A stretch of DNA of 35,164 bases from Bacillota bacterium. Its GTDB lineage: Bacteria > Bacillota > Sulfobacillia > Thermaerobacterales > RSA17. Location: positions 1-35,164 of the forward strand of contig PKRI01000020.1 in NCBI GenBank assembly GCA_017577485.1. The letters are read 5' to 3'. The position numbers and the translations under genes were made by a program. Below the pieces are notes generated by a model. The model saw only the letters and a program-made list of their open reading frames with translations. It was not told the origin of the DNA and made no database searches. This document shows positions 7,025 to 14,462 of this stretch, in pieces. Position 1 is the first letter of the stretch; each line of letters begins with the position of its first letter.

Positions 7025-8038
7025 CTACCGGCCCCCCGCGGCCGCCTGCTTCCACGCCGCCGCGGTGCCGCCCGCCAGGGCGTGGCGCAGCAGGTCCAGG
7101 TCCACGTTGGCGCCGCTGGTCACCACCACCCGGGACCGCCCCGCCCGCCGGTCCCGGCAGGCCCCCGCCAGCGCCGCCGCCCCCGAGGGCTCCACCGCCG
7201 TGCGCATGGTGCGCCAGATCAGGCGCATGGCGTCCAGGATCTCGTCGTCCGACACCAGGACCACGTCGTCCACCAGCCGTCGGATGATGGCGAAGTTCAG
7301 GGCTCCGCACCGCCGCGCGATGAGGCCGTCAGCCAGGGTGTCCACGGGCGGGGACTCGGTGACGGCGCCGGCGTCCAGCGACAGGCGGATGGACGGCGCG
7401 CCCTGGGGCTGCACGCCGATCACCCGCACCCGGGGCGCCAGGGCCTTCACCGCCAGGGCCACCCCCGCCAGCATGCCGCCGCCGCTGGCCGGCACGTAGA
7501 TGGTGTCTACATCGGGCACGTCTTCCAGGATCTCGAAACCGATGGTGCCCTGGCCGGCGACGACTTCCGGCTGCTCGAAAGGATGGACGAACGAGTAGCC
7601 GTGCTCGGCCATCAGTTCCTCGGCCCTGGCGAACATCTCGGTGGTGGACGTGCCGTGCAGGATGACCTCGGCGCCCAGCGCCCGCACTGCGTCCAGTTTG
7701 GCCTGGACCGGCCGGGCCGGCATGACCACGCGGCAGGGGATGCCGTGGGCCCGGGCGGCGAAGGCGGCACCCAGGGCGGCGTTGCCGGCGCTGACGGTCA
7801 GGATGCCGCGGGCCCGGGCCTCAGGGCTGAGACTGCGAACCTTGTTGTAGGCGCCCCGTACCTTGAAGGACCCGGTGCGCTGCAGGTGCTCGGCCTTCAC
7901 GTGGACGGCGGCGCCCACGGCCTCGTCCAGCAAGTCCTCGCGGAAGACCGGCGTGCGGCGCACCACGCCCTGCAGCGCCCGGCGCGCGTCCCACACGTCG
8001 GCCACCGTGGGCGGCACCGGTTCTGCTGATGATCCCAA
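7025..8038 (-). CDS. Threonine/serine dehydratase-like PLP enzyme (fold type II)
   Basis: Probable PLP-dependent ammonia-lyase acting on threonine, serine or a hydroxylated analogue, giving a 2-oxoacid and ammonia. The 337-residue product has the TdcB-like catalytic-domain length and no ACT regulatory domain. The Schiff-base Lys is Lys59 in TGSFKVRGA. The glycine-rich phosphate loop appears as PASGGGMLAG, and the C-terminal PLP-ring contact as VTSGANVD. The usual S-x-GNH segment reads VSAGNAALGA, so the His is replaced; this occurs in some divergent dehydratases and makes the substrate uncertain. I chose TTG 8038, which follows AAGGAAGGG at good spacing; longer upstream readings give non-protein-like sequence. 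It is the last gene of a minus-strand operon beginning with a hydroxyproline dehydratase. Confidence 0.82.
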   Translation of the reverse strand: MGSSAEPVPPTVADVWDARRALQGVVRRTPVFREDLLDEAVGAAVHVKAEHLQRTGSFKVRGAYNKVRSLSPEARARGILTVSAGNAALGAAFAARAHGIPCRVVMPARPVQAKLDAVRALGAEVILHGTSTTEMFARAEELMAEHGYSFVHPFEQPEVVAGQGTIGFEILEDVPDVDTIYVPASGGGMLAGVALAVKALAPRVRVIGVQPQGAPSIRLSLDAGAVTESPPVDTLADGLIARRCGALNFAIIRRLVDDVVLVSDDEILDAMRLIWRTMRTAVEPSGAAALAGACRDRRAGRSRVVVTSGANVDLDLLRHALAGGTAAAWKQAAAGGR

Positions 8039-8142
8039 AGCGTGAACCCTTCCTTCTGTATCGTCGGACTGCCGGGATTCTTCGCCGCCGGACCGCACGG
8101 CAGGATGCCCCGCAAGCCGGAGTCGCCCGGGACGCCGGTGCC

Positions 8143-8931
8143 TCACAGGTACCGGGCCATGCCGCCGTCCACGTCCAGCACCGCGCCGGTGATGTAGGAG
8201 GCCCGGTCCGACGCCAAGAACACGATGGCGGCCGCCGCCTCCTCGGGCTGCCCGAAGCGGCCCAGGGGCACGTCCCAATCCTTCACGAACTGCGCGAAGA
8301 ACGCCTCCGGCTCCAGGTCAGGCGCCCGGCGCTTCCGGATATTCTCCCACTGCGCCGACACCACGAAGCCGATGTTGACGCTGTTGACCCGGACGCCGTA
8401 GGCCGCCGCCTCCCGGGCCAGGGTCTTGGTCAGGGCGATGCAGGCCGCCCGGTTCACGGACGTGGCGAAGAAATACCGGTCCGGCTGCTTGCCGAAGATG
8501 GCATTGACGTTGACGATGCTGCCGCGGCCCCGGGCCTTGAAGTGGGGCAGTACGGCCCGGCTGCAGCGGATCTGGGAGAACAACTTGACCTCCAGGTCGG
8601 CCTGCCAGTCGGCGTCGGTCAACTGCTCGAAGCCGCCCGGGACGGCGCGGCCGGCGTTGTTGACCAGCACGTCGACGCCGCCCCAGCGGTCCACCACCTG
8701 CCGGACCATGGCCTCGACCTGGTCGGGCCGGGTCACGTCGCAGGCCAGCGTCATGATCTCTGCGCCGGTGGCCGACCGGATGGGCTCCACCGCCGCCTGC
8801 AGCCGCTCCAGGTCCCGGGCGCACGCAGCCACCCGGGCCCCTTCACGGGCGAAGGTCTCCACCGTGGCCAGGCCGATGCCGGCGCTGCCGCCGGTGACGA
8901 TGACGACCCGGTCGCGAAGGCCCAGGTCCAT
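8143..8931 (-). CDS. SDR-fold protein lacking the catalytic Ser, Tyr and Lys
   Basis: Rossmann-fold protein of the short-chain dehydrogenase/reductase family, 262 residues, a normal SDR length. The NAD(P) loop TGGSAGIG (about residues 14-21), the CDVT segment and NNAG are intact, so it should bind a dinucleotide. The catalytic residues are not conserved: where the family has Ser this protein reads VNVNAIFG, and where it has YxxxK it reads TSVNR. The usual N-x-V-x-PG after the active site is NSVNIG. The C-terminus IVFLASDRASYITGAVLDVDGG is classical. ATG at 8931 follows GGGAGGAG and shares one base with the stop of the upstream cupin gene (TGATG), so translation is probably coupled. It may be a divergent oxidoreductase or a non-catalytic binding protein; the substrate is unknown. 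Confidence 0.85.
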   Translation of the reverse strand: MDLGLRDRVVIVTGGSAGIGLATVETFAREGARVAACARDLERLQAAVEPIRSATGAEIMTLACDVTRPDQVEAMVRQVVDRWGGVDVLVNNAGRAVPGGFEQLTDADWQADLEVKLFSQIRCSRAVLPHFKARGRGSIVNVNAIFGKQPDRYFFATSVNRAACIALTKTLAREAAAYGVRVNSVNIGFVVSAQWENIRKRRAPDLEPEAFFAQFVKDWDVPLGRFGQPEEAAAAIVFLASDRASYITGAVLDVDGGMARYL

Positions 8932-9254
8932 CAGCGGTACTCCTCCCGCGGCGGGGAGAAGACGTCGATGACCACAGCGCCCTCCTCCAGGGCCTCGGCC
9001 ATATGCTCCACGTTGGACGGCACCAGGTAGGCGTCGCCCGGCCGGCACACCCGCTCCTCGCCGCCGATGACCATGCGGATGGCGCCCTGCAGCACCGTCC
9101 CCACCTGCTCGTGGGGGTGCTGGTGCATGGGCACCACGGCGCCGGGGTCCAGGGCGATCTCGCAGATCATGGCCTTCTCGCCCCAGGTCAGGGTGCGCCG
9201 GCGTACACCGGGCAGCATCTCCACCGTACGGATGTCGTCCTTGGGCACGAACAC
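8931..9254 (-). CDS. Small single-domain cupin
   Basis: A 107-residue protein forming one cupin barrel. Cupin motif 1 is visible as PMHQHPHEQVGTVLQG (about residues 43-58), giving metal ligands HxH and Glu. Motif 2 follows as CRPGDAYLVPSNVEHMAE with its His. Such proteins bind a divalent metal and act as small isomerases, dioxygenases or ligand sensors. The GTG start at 9254 has GAGGTGAGG just upstream. The stop overlaps the SDR start by one base, and the hydroxyproline dehydratase gene ends 162 bases upstream, so all four minus-strand genes probably share an mRNA. Its role in that pathway is unknown. Confidence 0.85.
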   Translation of the reverse strand: MFVPKDDIRTVEMLPGVRRRTLTWGEKAMICEIALDPGAVVPMHQHPHEQVGTVLQGAIRMVIGGEERVCRPGDAYLVPSNVEHMAEALEEGAVVIDVFSPPREEYR

Positions 9255-9416
9255 CGCGTCCTCACCTCGCTCCCGCCGGGCCGCCGGGTCGGGCCCGGCG
9301 CGCCCCTGGGCCTCGCTTTCGGGGGCGGGCGCGCGATTCCTGCGCTGCCGTCACCCGGCTCCGACCGCCGCGCCGCAAGCGCGTACCAGAAGGCCTTGGC
9401 AGGCCACTGGGCTGGT

Positions 9417-10436
9417 CTAGACCAGGAACCCCTCGCCCACCGGGTCGTCGGCGTCCAGGACAAAGGTGTGATAGCCAGTCACGTGGGCGGAACCGCGCAC
9501 CTCGGTATGGACGGCGTCGAAGGCGCCCACCCGGGTGCTGCCCACCACCCGGCCCTCGAAAATGGTGTCGATGATGCTCTCGTTGCGCAGGACCTCGCCG
9601 GGGGCGATGCGCCCCTGGGCCGCCAGCAGCGCCAGCCGGGCCGAGGTGCCGGTCCCCGTCGGCGACCGGTCGATCTGGCCGTCGGCGAACACGGTGACGT
9701 TGCGGGCGGTGCCGCCGGCCCGGGGCCGGCCGTAGAAGATGGTGCCGTAAATGCCGTGCAGGCCCGGCTCCTCGGGATGGACCACGTCGGCGGCCCGGAC
9801 GGCGGCGTCCTTGATCAGCATGCCGAGGCGGATCAACTCCGGCGCCTGCTGGGGGACCAGGTCCAGGCCCAGGGCGTCGGCGTCGACGAAGGCGTAGAAG
9901 GCGCCGCCGAAGGCGATGTCGGCCACAACCCGGTCGAAGCGCGGGTCTTCCAGCCGCAGTTCCAGGTCCCGAGCCAGCACGAAGGCGGGCACGTTGCGCA
10001 TCCGCACCGCCAGCGGCCGGGCCTCGCCGCCGTCCACCCGCACCTCCACCTCCGCCCGGACCAACCCGGCCGGCGTATCGAAGGCGACCCGGGTCACGGG
10101 CTCCTCCACCGCCACCAGCCCGTGGGCCACCACGTGGGACGCCGCCGCGATGATGCCGTGGCCGCACATGGTGCTGTAACCCTCGTTGTGCATGAAGAGG
10201 ATGCCGAAGTCGGCCTCGCCGCTGACGGGCGGGGTCAGCACGGCGCCGTACATGTCGCGGTGGCCGCGGGGCTCCCGCATCAGCAGGCGGCGGACGTGGT
10301 CGTGCTCCCGGGCCAGTTCCTCCCGCCGCTCCAGCATGGTCCGCCCCTTGAGGGGCGGCAGGCCGCCGGTGATCAGCCGCAGGGGCTCACCTGCGGTGTG
10401 CCAGTCCACAGTCTGCAGCACCCGTCCCACGCGCAT
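9417..10436 (-). CDS. Proline racemase-family enzyme, likely trans-3-hydroxy-L-proline dehydratase
   Basis: The 339-residue product belongs to the proline racemase/hydroxyproline epimerase family. Racemases and epimerases use two catalytic cysteines. Here the first is kept as Cys91 in TMCGHGIIA, but the second position is Thr260 in DRSPTGTGTS. The Cys/Thr pair is the known mark of trans-3-hydroxy-L-proline dehydratase (EC 4.2.1.77), which yields 1-pyrroline-2-carboxylate. The assignment therefore follows directly from a visible residue. The N-terminal DWHTAGEPLR is also typical. ATG 10436 is preferred over TTG 10439 because GGGAGGG lies eight bases upstream of it. This is the first gene of a minus-strand operon with a cupin, an SDR-fold protein and a second dehydratase. 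The pyrroline-2-carboxylate reductase needed to reach proline is not obvious nearby. Confidence 0.88.
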   Translation of the reverse strand: MRVGRVLQTVDWHTAGEPLRLITGGLPPLKGRTMLERREELAREHDHVRRLLMREPRGHRDMYGAVLTPPVSGEADFGILFMHNEGYSTMCGHGIIAAASHVVAHGLVAVEEPVTRVAFDTPAGLVRAEVEVRVDGGEARPLAVRMRNVPAFVLARDLELRLEDPRFDRVVADIAFGGAFYAFVDADALGLDLVPQQAPELIRLGMLIKDAAVRAADVVHPEEPGLHGIYGTIFYGRPRAGGTARNVTVFADGQIDRSPTGTGTSARLALLAAQGRIAPGEVLRNESIIDTIFEGRVVGSTRVGAFDAVHTEVRGSAHVTGYHTFVLDADDPVGEGFLV

Positions 10437-10659
10437 CAATAAGACCCTCCCCGATTCACCATTCCGCCGCGGCCGCCGCGATCCCTCGCGGGTCGCGGCC
10501 GCATCGCATGGTCCTCCAGTACTGACCCAATCCCGTCCTCAGGTCCCGGTCAGAATTTAGGACCCTCGTCCCATGCCGGACGGGTCCCGCGACCCGATAT
10601 CAGAAGCGCAAGGTTTCCACGCAGGCGGGTTTACCGCCCACCCCCTCCCACACGGGTCA
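10437..10659. other. Divergent intergenic region upstream of ftsE, with two weak stems
   Basis: Together with the hairpin at 10660-10692 this is a 312-base gene-free gap between the minus-strand dehydratase operon and ftsE. It holds a GC-rich imperfect inverted repeat at about 10470-10503, a six-base stem GGACCC (10560-10565) with GGGTCC (10582-10587), and a short stem around GGCGGGTTTACCGCC (about 10624-10638). I find no confident sigma-A promoter in either direction and no convincing reading frame. Confidence 0.4.
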
Positions 10660-10692
10660 CTGGAGGCTTCCCGCGGCCGGGGAAGCCTCCAG
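10660..10692 (+). terminator. Perfect 13-bp hairpin in the ftsE leader
   Basis: CTGGAGGCTTCCC at 10660-10672 pairs exactly with 10680-10692 around a seven-base loop. ACCTTTCT follows, a weak U-rich tail, so it can be read as an intrinsic terminator on the plus strand. No gene precedes it on that strand; ftsE starts 57 bases downstream. It is therefore either an attenuator in the ftsEX leader or the end of an unrecognised short transcript. Confidence 0.55.
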
Positions 10693-10748
10693 ACCTTTCT
10701 GGCAGGGTCCCGCGCCGGCCGGTTCGAAAGAGCCAGCGAGGTGGTCGG

Positions 10749-11411
10749 ATGCTGGTCCTCCAGGGCGTGACCATGTACTATCCCGGGAGCCCCCAACCCG
10801 TGTTCAGCGACGTCAACCTGCGCCTGGAGCCCGGCGAGTTCGTCTTCCTGACCGGCCCGTCGGGGGCCGGCAAGACCACCCTGCTGCGGTTGATCTACAG
10901 CGCCGCCCGGCCGGCGGCCGGCCAGGTGCTGTTCGAGGACCGGCCCGTGGCGTCCATCCCAGGCCACATCCTGCGCCGCCGCATCGGCATCGTCTTCCAG
11001 GACAACCGGCTGCTGGCCCACCGCTCCGTCCTGGACAACGTGGCCTTCGCCGGCGAGGTGTTGGGGCGGCCCCCCGGTGAGGTACGCCGCCGCGCCATGG
11101 ACCTGCTGGAGCAGGTGGGCATCGCCGACAAGGCCCGCCGCCGGCCCCACACCCTGTCGGCGGGGGAGCGGCAGCGGGCGGCCATCGCCCGCGCCCTCAT
11201 GAACCAGCCGCGGCTCTTGCTGGCCGACGAGCCCACCGGCAACCTGGACCCCGACAACGCCCGCCGCATCTTCGACCTGTTCGTGGAACTCAACCGCTCG
11301 GTGGGCATGGCCTGCCTGGTGGCCACCCACGCCGTGCACCTGGCGGCCGGCTACGACCGGCGCATGGTTCACCTGGAGGGCGGCAGGCTCCGGGAGGGGG
11401 GACCCCGGTGA
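10749..11411 (+). CDS. ftsE: Cell-division ABC ATPase FtsE
   Basis: Cytoplasmic ATPase that works with FtsX to switch on peptidoglycan hydrolysis at the septum or sidewall. The 220-residue product has the FtsE length. Walker A is GPSGAGKT (residues 36-43), the Q-loop is in IVFQDNRLL, the ABC signature is LSAGERQR, Walker B is LLLADEPTGNLD, and the switch His is in ATHAVH. GPSGAGKTT and the Q-loop context VFQD are FtsE/LolD-like, and the overlapping ftsX settles the identity. ATG 10749 is preceded by GCGAGGTGG. The gene overlaps ftsX by four bases (GTGA). A strong hairpin 57 bases upstream could control the operon. Confidence 0.95.
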   Translation: MLVLQGVTMYYPGSPQPVFSDVNLRLEPGEFVFLTGPSGAGKTTLLRLIYSAARPAAGQVLFEDRPVASIPGHILRRRIGIVFQDNRLLAHRSVLDNVAFAGEVLGRPPGEVRRRAMDLLEQVGIADKARRRPHTLSAGERQRAAIARALMNQPRLLLADEPTGNLDPDNARRIFDLFVELNRSVGMACLVATHAVHLAAGYDRRMVHLEGGRLREGGPR

Positions 11412-12295
11412 GGCTCGTTTACCGCCTGGGTTACGTGCTGCGGGACGCCTGGAGCGGCCTGACCCGTCATCCCGGGCCCAACCTGGCGGCCCTGGTGCTG
11501 GTGGGCGCGGCGGTGTTCGTGCTGGCCTGCTCGGTGCTGGTGGACGATGCGCTGCGCGGCGTGGCCCTGCTGCTGGAAAGCCAGACCCAGATCCGGGCCT
11601 TCGTGGCCGACGGCCAGGATCCCCAGGCGGCCGCGGAGGCCGTGGCGCAGTTGCCCGGCGTGGCCTCGGTGCGGGTGGAGCCGGCGGACGAAGCCCTGGA
11701 GCGCTTCCGTCAGACGTTCCCCGGCGCCGCCGGGCTGCTGGCCGCCTTCGACCGCAACCCCTTCCCCGACACCCTGATCATCGAGCCGCAGGGCGAGCCG
11801 GGGCCCGTGGCCGCCTCGCTGAAACTGCACCCGGCGGTCAGCGACGTCATCTGGGCCGAGGCCTACCTTCCCCAGCTGCAGGCCCTGGCCTCGTCGCTGC
11901 GGGAAGCCGGGGCGCTGGGCCTGACGGCGGTGTTCGCCACCGCCTTCCTGGTGACCATCATGGCCGTCCACCTCAACGTCCTGCACCGCCGGGACGAGGT
12001 GGACATTCGCCTGCTGGTGGGCGCCTCGCCGCGGGAAGTGCGGGCCCAGTTCCTGATCGAGGCCGCCGGCCTGGGCCTGCTGGGGGGGCTGCTGGGCGCC
12101 ACGGCCGGGGCGCGGGTGGTGGACCAGGCGCTGGCGGGACTGCGGGACGCGGTGCCCGCGGTGGCTCCCCTGCTGGCGCCGGTGGACGCCGCCCAGGTCA
12201 TGGGACTGGGCACGCTGCTGGGCGGCCTGCTGGCCGCCTCGGCCAGCCTGACGGCCACCATGCGGGCGGTGACCCAGTGGCGGGATTTCCGGTGA
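11408..12295 (+). CDS. ftsX: Cell-division membrane protein FtsX
   Basis: Membrane partner of FtsE that transmits ATP-driven movement to an extracellular hydrolase or activator. The 295-residue product shows the FtsX plan: a first membrane helix at about residues 25-45, an extracellular domain at about 46-160 (containing QTQIRAFV and NPFPDTLIIEP), then three helices at about 165-190, 215-240 and 260-280 with the cytoplasmic RRDEVDIRLLVGAS loop. The NPFP/D motif before the second half is characteristic of FtsX. The start GTG 11408 overlaps the ftsE stop by four bases. The stop shares one base with the next gene (TGATG), so all three are likely translated together. Confidence 0.94.
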   Translation: MRLVYRLGYVLRDAWSGLTRHPGPNLAALVLVGAAVFVLACSVLVDDALRGVALLLESQTQIRAFVADGQDPQAAAEAVAQLPGVASVRVEPADEALERFRQTFPGAAGLLAAFDRNPFPDTLIIEPQGEPGPVAASLKLHPAVSDVIWAEAYLPQLQALASSLREAGALGLTAVFATAFLVTIMAVHLNVLHRRDEVDIRLLVGASPREVRAQFLIEAAGLGLLGGLLGATAGARVVDQALAGLRDAVPAVAPLLAPVDAAQVMGLGTLLGGLLAASASLTATMRAVTQWRDFR

Positions 12296-13368
12296 TGGGA
12301 CTGGTGGCAGGCACGGCAGGCGGCGGCGCCCGCGGCGGGCACCCCGGGCCGGCGGGGCGGAGGCGGGCGCTCCCGTTGCGGTGGTTGGCCGGCCTGGCCG
12401 GCGGCCTGCTGGCGGCGCTGCTGCCGGCGCTGGCGGCGGCCCACCTGGCCGGGTCCTACCGGGCCTTCCTGGACAACCCGCGGGAGGCCGCGCGTACGCT
12501 GGAGGCGGAGATCGAAGCCCTGGGCGCCGAGATCGCGGGCCTGGAGGCCCAGGCCGCCGAGGCCCAGGCCGCCTACGAAGCCGCTCGGGAGCGGGCGGTG
12601 CGCACCGTGCGCTTCTACGACGCCGCCCTGACCGGGCTGGCGCTGCACAGCGTGTTCGGCAGCGGCGACGTGGTGGAACTGCTGGCGCGGCTGCGGGCCC
12701 TGGCCCGGGCCGCCGAGCAGGACCTGGCCATGCTGGAGACCTTCCTGGCCCTGCGCCAGGAGGCCCTTGAGGCCACCGCCCAGCTGGAGGCCCGGCAGGC
12801 GGCGCTGGCCAGCCGCCAGGCGCTGATCCCCCTGTTCCTGCGGGCCGACGAGGAACGCCGGGCCTTCCGGGCCGCCCATCCTGACCCGGTCCAGCTGGAG
12901 CAGGCGCTGCAGGCCGAGTGGATGCGCCAGGCGCCGGCGGCCCTGGCCCTGCTCCAGCACGTTCAGGAGAGGTTCCGCGACGGGGCCGCCCTGTTCCGGG
13001 AGGAGCCCGGCGGCCGGCGGTGGATCGTCACCGCCGACCGACTGCTGGCGCGCCTGCGGCCGCTGCCTGCCGAGATCGCGTCCCAGGTGGACCGCCTCGA
13101 CGCGGTCATCCTGGCCGACCACGTCTTCTGGGCCCTGGAGAGCCAGGGGAGCCAGACGGTGCTGATCACCTGGTTCGAGCCCCTGAACCGCACCCGCCTG
13201 CGGCTCACCTTCGAGGTCATCCTGCACCGGGGCCTGCCCATGGCCGAAGAGCAGGTGGCGCTGATCAACACCTTCCTGCCCGTCGAGGTGGACGTGAGCC
13301 GGCTCGACACCGACGCCCGCCAGGTCCGGCACGAGGACGGCGTGGTGGCCCTGCCCCGCGGCCGGTGA
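12295..13368 (+). CDS. CwlO/PcsB-like coiled-coil protein without hydrolase domain, FtsEX-linked
   Basis: A 357-residue predicted exported protein, third gene of the ftsEX operon. A hydrophobic segment at about residues 28-49 acts as signal or anchor. It is followed by two long heptad-rich helices (about 58-105 and 122-175) joined by LTGLALHSVFGSGDVVELLAR. That hinge resembles the loop in the N-terminal coiled coils of CwlO, PcsB and EnvC, which are the partners of FtsX in other bacteria. Unlike those, I see no NlpC/P60, CHAP or LytM/M23 domain: the C-terminal half (about 190-357) has no catalytic His/Cys/Asp pattern. I infer a non-catalytic adaptor between FtsX and a separate hydrolase. ATG 12295 overlaps the ftsX stop by one base. 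Confidence 0.8.
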   Translation: MGLVAGTAGGGARGGHPGPAGRRRALPLRWLAGLAGGLLAALLPALAAAHLAGSYRAFLDNPREAARTLEAEIEALGAEIAGLEAQAAEAQAAYEAARERAVRTVRFYDAALTGLALHSVFGSGDVVELLARLRALARAAEQDLAMLETFLALRQEALEATAQLEARQAALASRQALIPLFLRADEERRAFRAAHPDPVQLEQALQAEWMRQAPAALALLQHVQERFRDGAALFREEPGGRRWIVTADRLLARLRPLPAEIASQVDRLDAVILADHVFWALESQGSQTVLITWFEPLNRTRLRLTFEVILHRGLPMAEEQVALINTFLPVEVDVSRLDTDARQVRHEDGVVALPRGR

Positions 13369-13422
13369 GGCGTTCCCTGCGGCCGGTGGGGCCTTCCTCG
13401 CGGCCGGTGGGCCGCCCTCTCC
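13360..13422 (+). repeat. Three imperfect 21-bp tandem repeats
   Basis: Three 21-bp units begin with GGCCGGTG at 13360, 13381 and 13402. The first overlaps the stop codon of the ftsEX-linked gene. The second and third lie in the gap before map. The third unit is the most diverged. The period is a multiple of three, so the array may have arisen by duplication of the gene's 3' end. Confidence 0.65.
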
Positions 13423-13465
13423 GGTCCTGCGCCGCTTAGAATATAGGCCGTGGGGGTGGCTTGCG

Positions 13466-14218
13466 GTGATCCTGATCAAATCCGCGCGGGAACTGGATCT
13501 GATGCGGCAGGCCGGCCGGCTGGTGGCCGAGTGCCACGCCGCGCTGGCGCCCCGCATCCGCCCGGGCGTCACCACCGCCGAACTGGACGCCTTCGTGGAG
13601 GACTTCCTGCGCCGGCACGGGGGCATTCCCACTTACAAGGGCTACCGCGGCTACCCGGCCTCCATCTGCACCTCGGTGAACGACGAGGTCTGCCACGGCA
13701 TTCCCGGCCGGCGGCGGCTGCGGGAGGGCGACGTCATCACCGTCGACATCGGCGTCACCCTCAACGGCTACCACGGGGACTCGGCCTGGACGTACGCGGT
13801 CGGCGAGGTATCGGAAGAAGCCCGCAGGCTGATGGAGGTGGGCGAGGCCTGCCTGTGGGCGGGCATCGCCCAGGCCCGGGAGGGCAGCCGCCTGGGCGAC
13901 ATCGGCCACGCCATCCAGTCCCTGGCCGAGAGCCACGGCTGCGGCGTGGTCCGGGACTTCGTGGGCCACGGCATCGGCCGGCGGCTGCACGAGGACCCCG
14001 ACGTGCCCCACTTCGGCACCCCGGGCACCGGCGTGCGGCTGCGGGCCGGCATGACCCTGTGCATCGAGCCCATGATCACCCTGGGCGACTGGCGGGTCAC
14101 CATCGACGACGACGGCTGGACGGCCCGCACGGCCGACGGGTCCTTGTGCGTGCAGTACGAGCACACCATCGCCGTCACCGACGGCGAGCCGGAGATCCTG
14201 ACGGCGCGGGTGGCCTGA
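13466..14218 (+). CDS. map: Methionine aminopeptidase, type I
   Basis: Removes the initiator methionine from nascent proteins in the cytoplasm. The 250-residue product is a standard bacterial type I enzyme. Substrate-binding and metal residues are in order: YPASICTSVNDEVCHGIP, then TVDIGVTLNGYHGDSAWTY with both metal Asp residues, GHGIGRRLHEDPDVPHFG with the metal His, EPMITLG with one metal Glu, and QYEHTIAVT with the last Glu. The start is GTG 13466 after a G-rich stretch; a TAGAATATAGG sequence about 30 bases upstream could be a -10 region. The gene follows the ftsEX operon after 97 bases and converges on a small minus-strand gene nine bases away. Confidence 0.95.
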   Translation: MILIKSARELDLMRQAGRLVAECHAALAPRIRPGVTTAELDAFVEDFLRRHGGIPTYKGYRGYPASICTSVNDEVCHGIPGRRRLREGDVITVDIGVTLNGYHGDSAWTYAVGEVSEEARRLMEVGEACLWAGIAQAREGSRLGDIGHAIQSLAESHGCGVVRDFVGHGIGRRLHEDPDVPHFGTPGTGVRLRAGMTLCIEPMITLGDWRVTIDDDGWTARTADGSLCVQYEHTIAVTDGEPEILTARVA

Positions 14219-14227
14219 GTAGACCGG

Positions 14228-14440
14228 TCAGCGGCTGCCCGTGTTCATCCGGCGCAGCAGCTGGACCAGGTCCTCGTAGGCCTGGGCGGCCTGGTCCTCG
14301 TCGTCGAAGAACTCGCTGCCCACTTCGTCCTCGGAGCCGACCCCGGGGATGTGGCGGTATACGCGGTAGCGGCCGTCGTCCATCCGGTAGAGGATCACCT
14401 CGCCCCGGAGCTTACCCTTCTCGCTGGCGATGATCTCCAT
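14228..14440 (-). CDS. Small acidic protein of unknown function
   Basis: A 70-residue protein with a beta-rich N-terminal half (EIIASEKGKLRGEVILYRM, then DGRYRVYRHIPG) and an acidic helical C-terminus (FFDDEDQAAQAYEDLVQLL). There is no signal peptide, membrane segment or metal motif. ATG 14440 has a perfect AAGGAGG seven bases upstream, which strongly supports the gene despite its size. It lies 22 bases downstream of the glycosyltransferase gene on the same strand, so the two are probably cotranscribed. I do not recognise the family. Confidence 0.8.
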   Translation of the reverse strand: MEIIASEKGKLRGEVILYRMDDGRYRVYRHIPGVGSEDEVGSEFFDDEDQAAQAYEDLVQLLRRMNTGSR

Positions 14441-14462
14441 GGCGCAGCCTCCTTCCCGGCCT

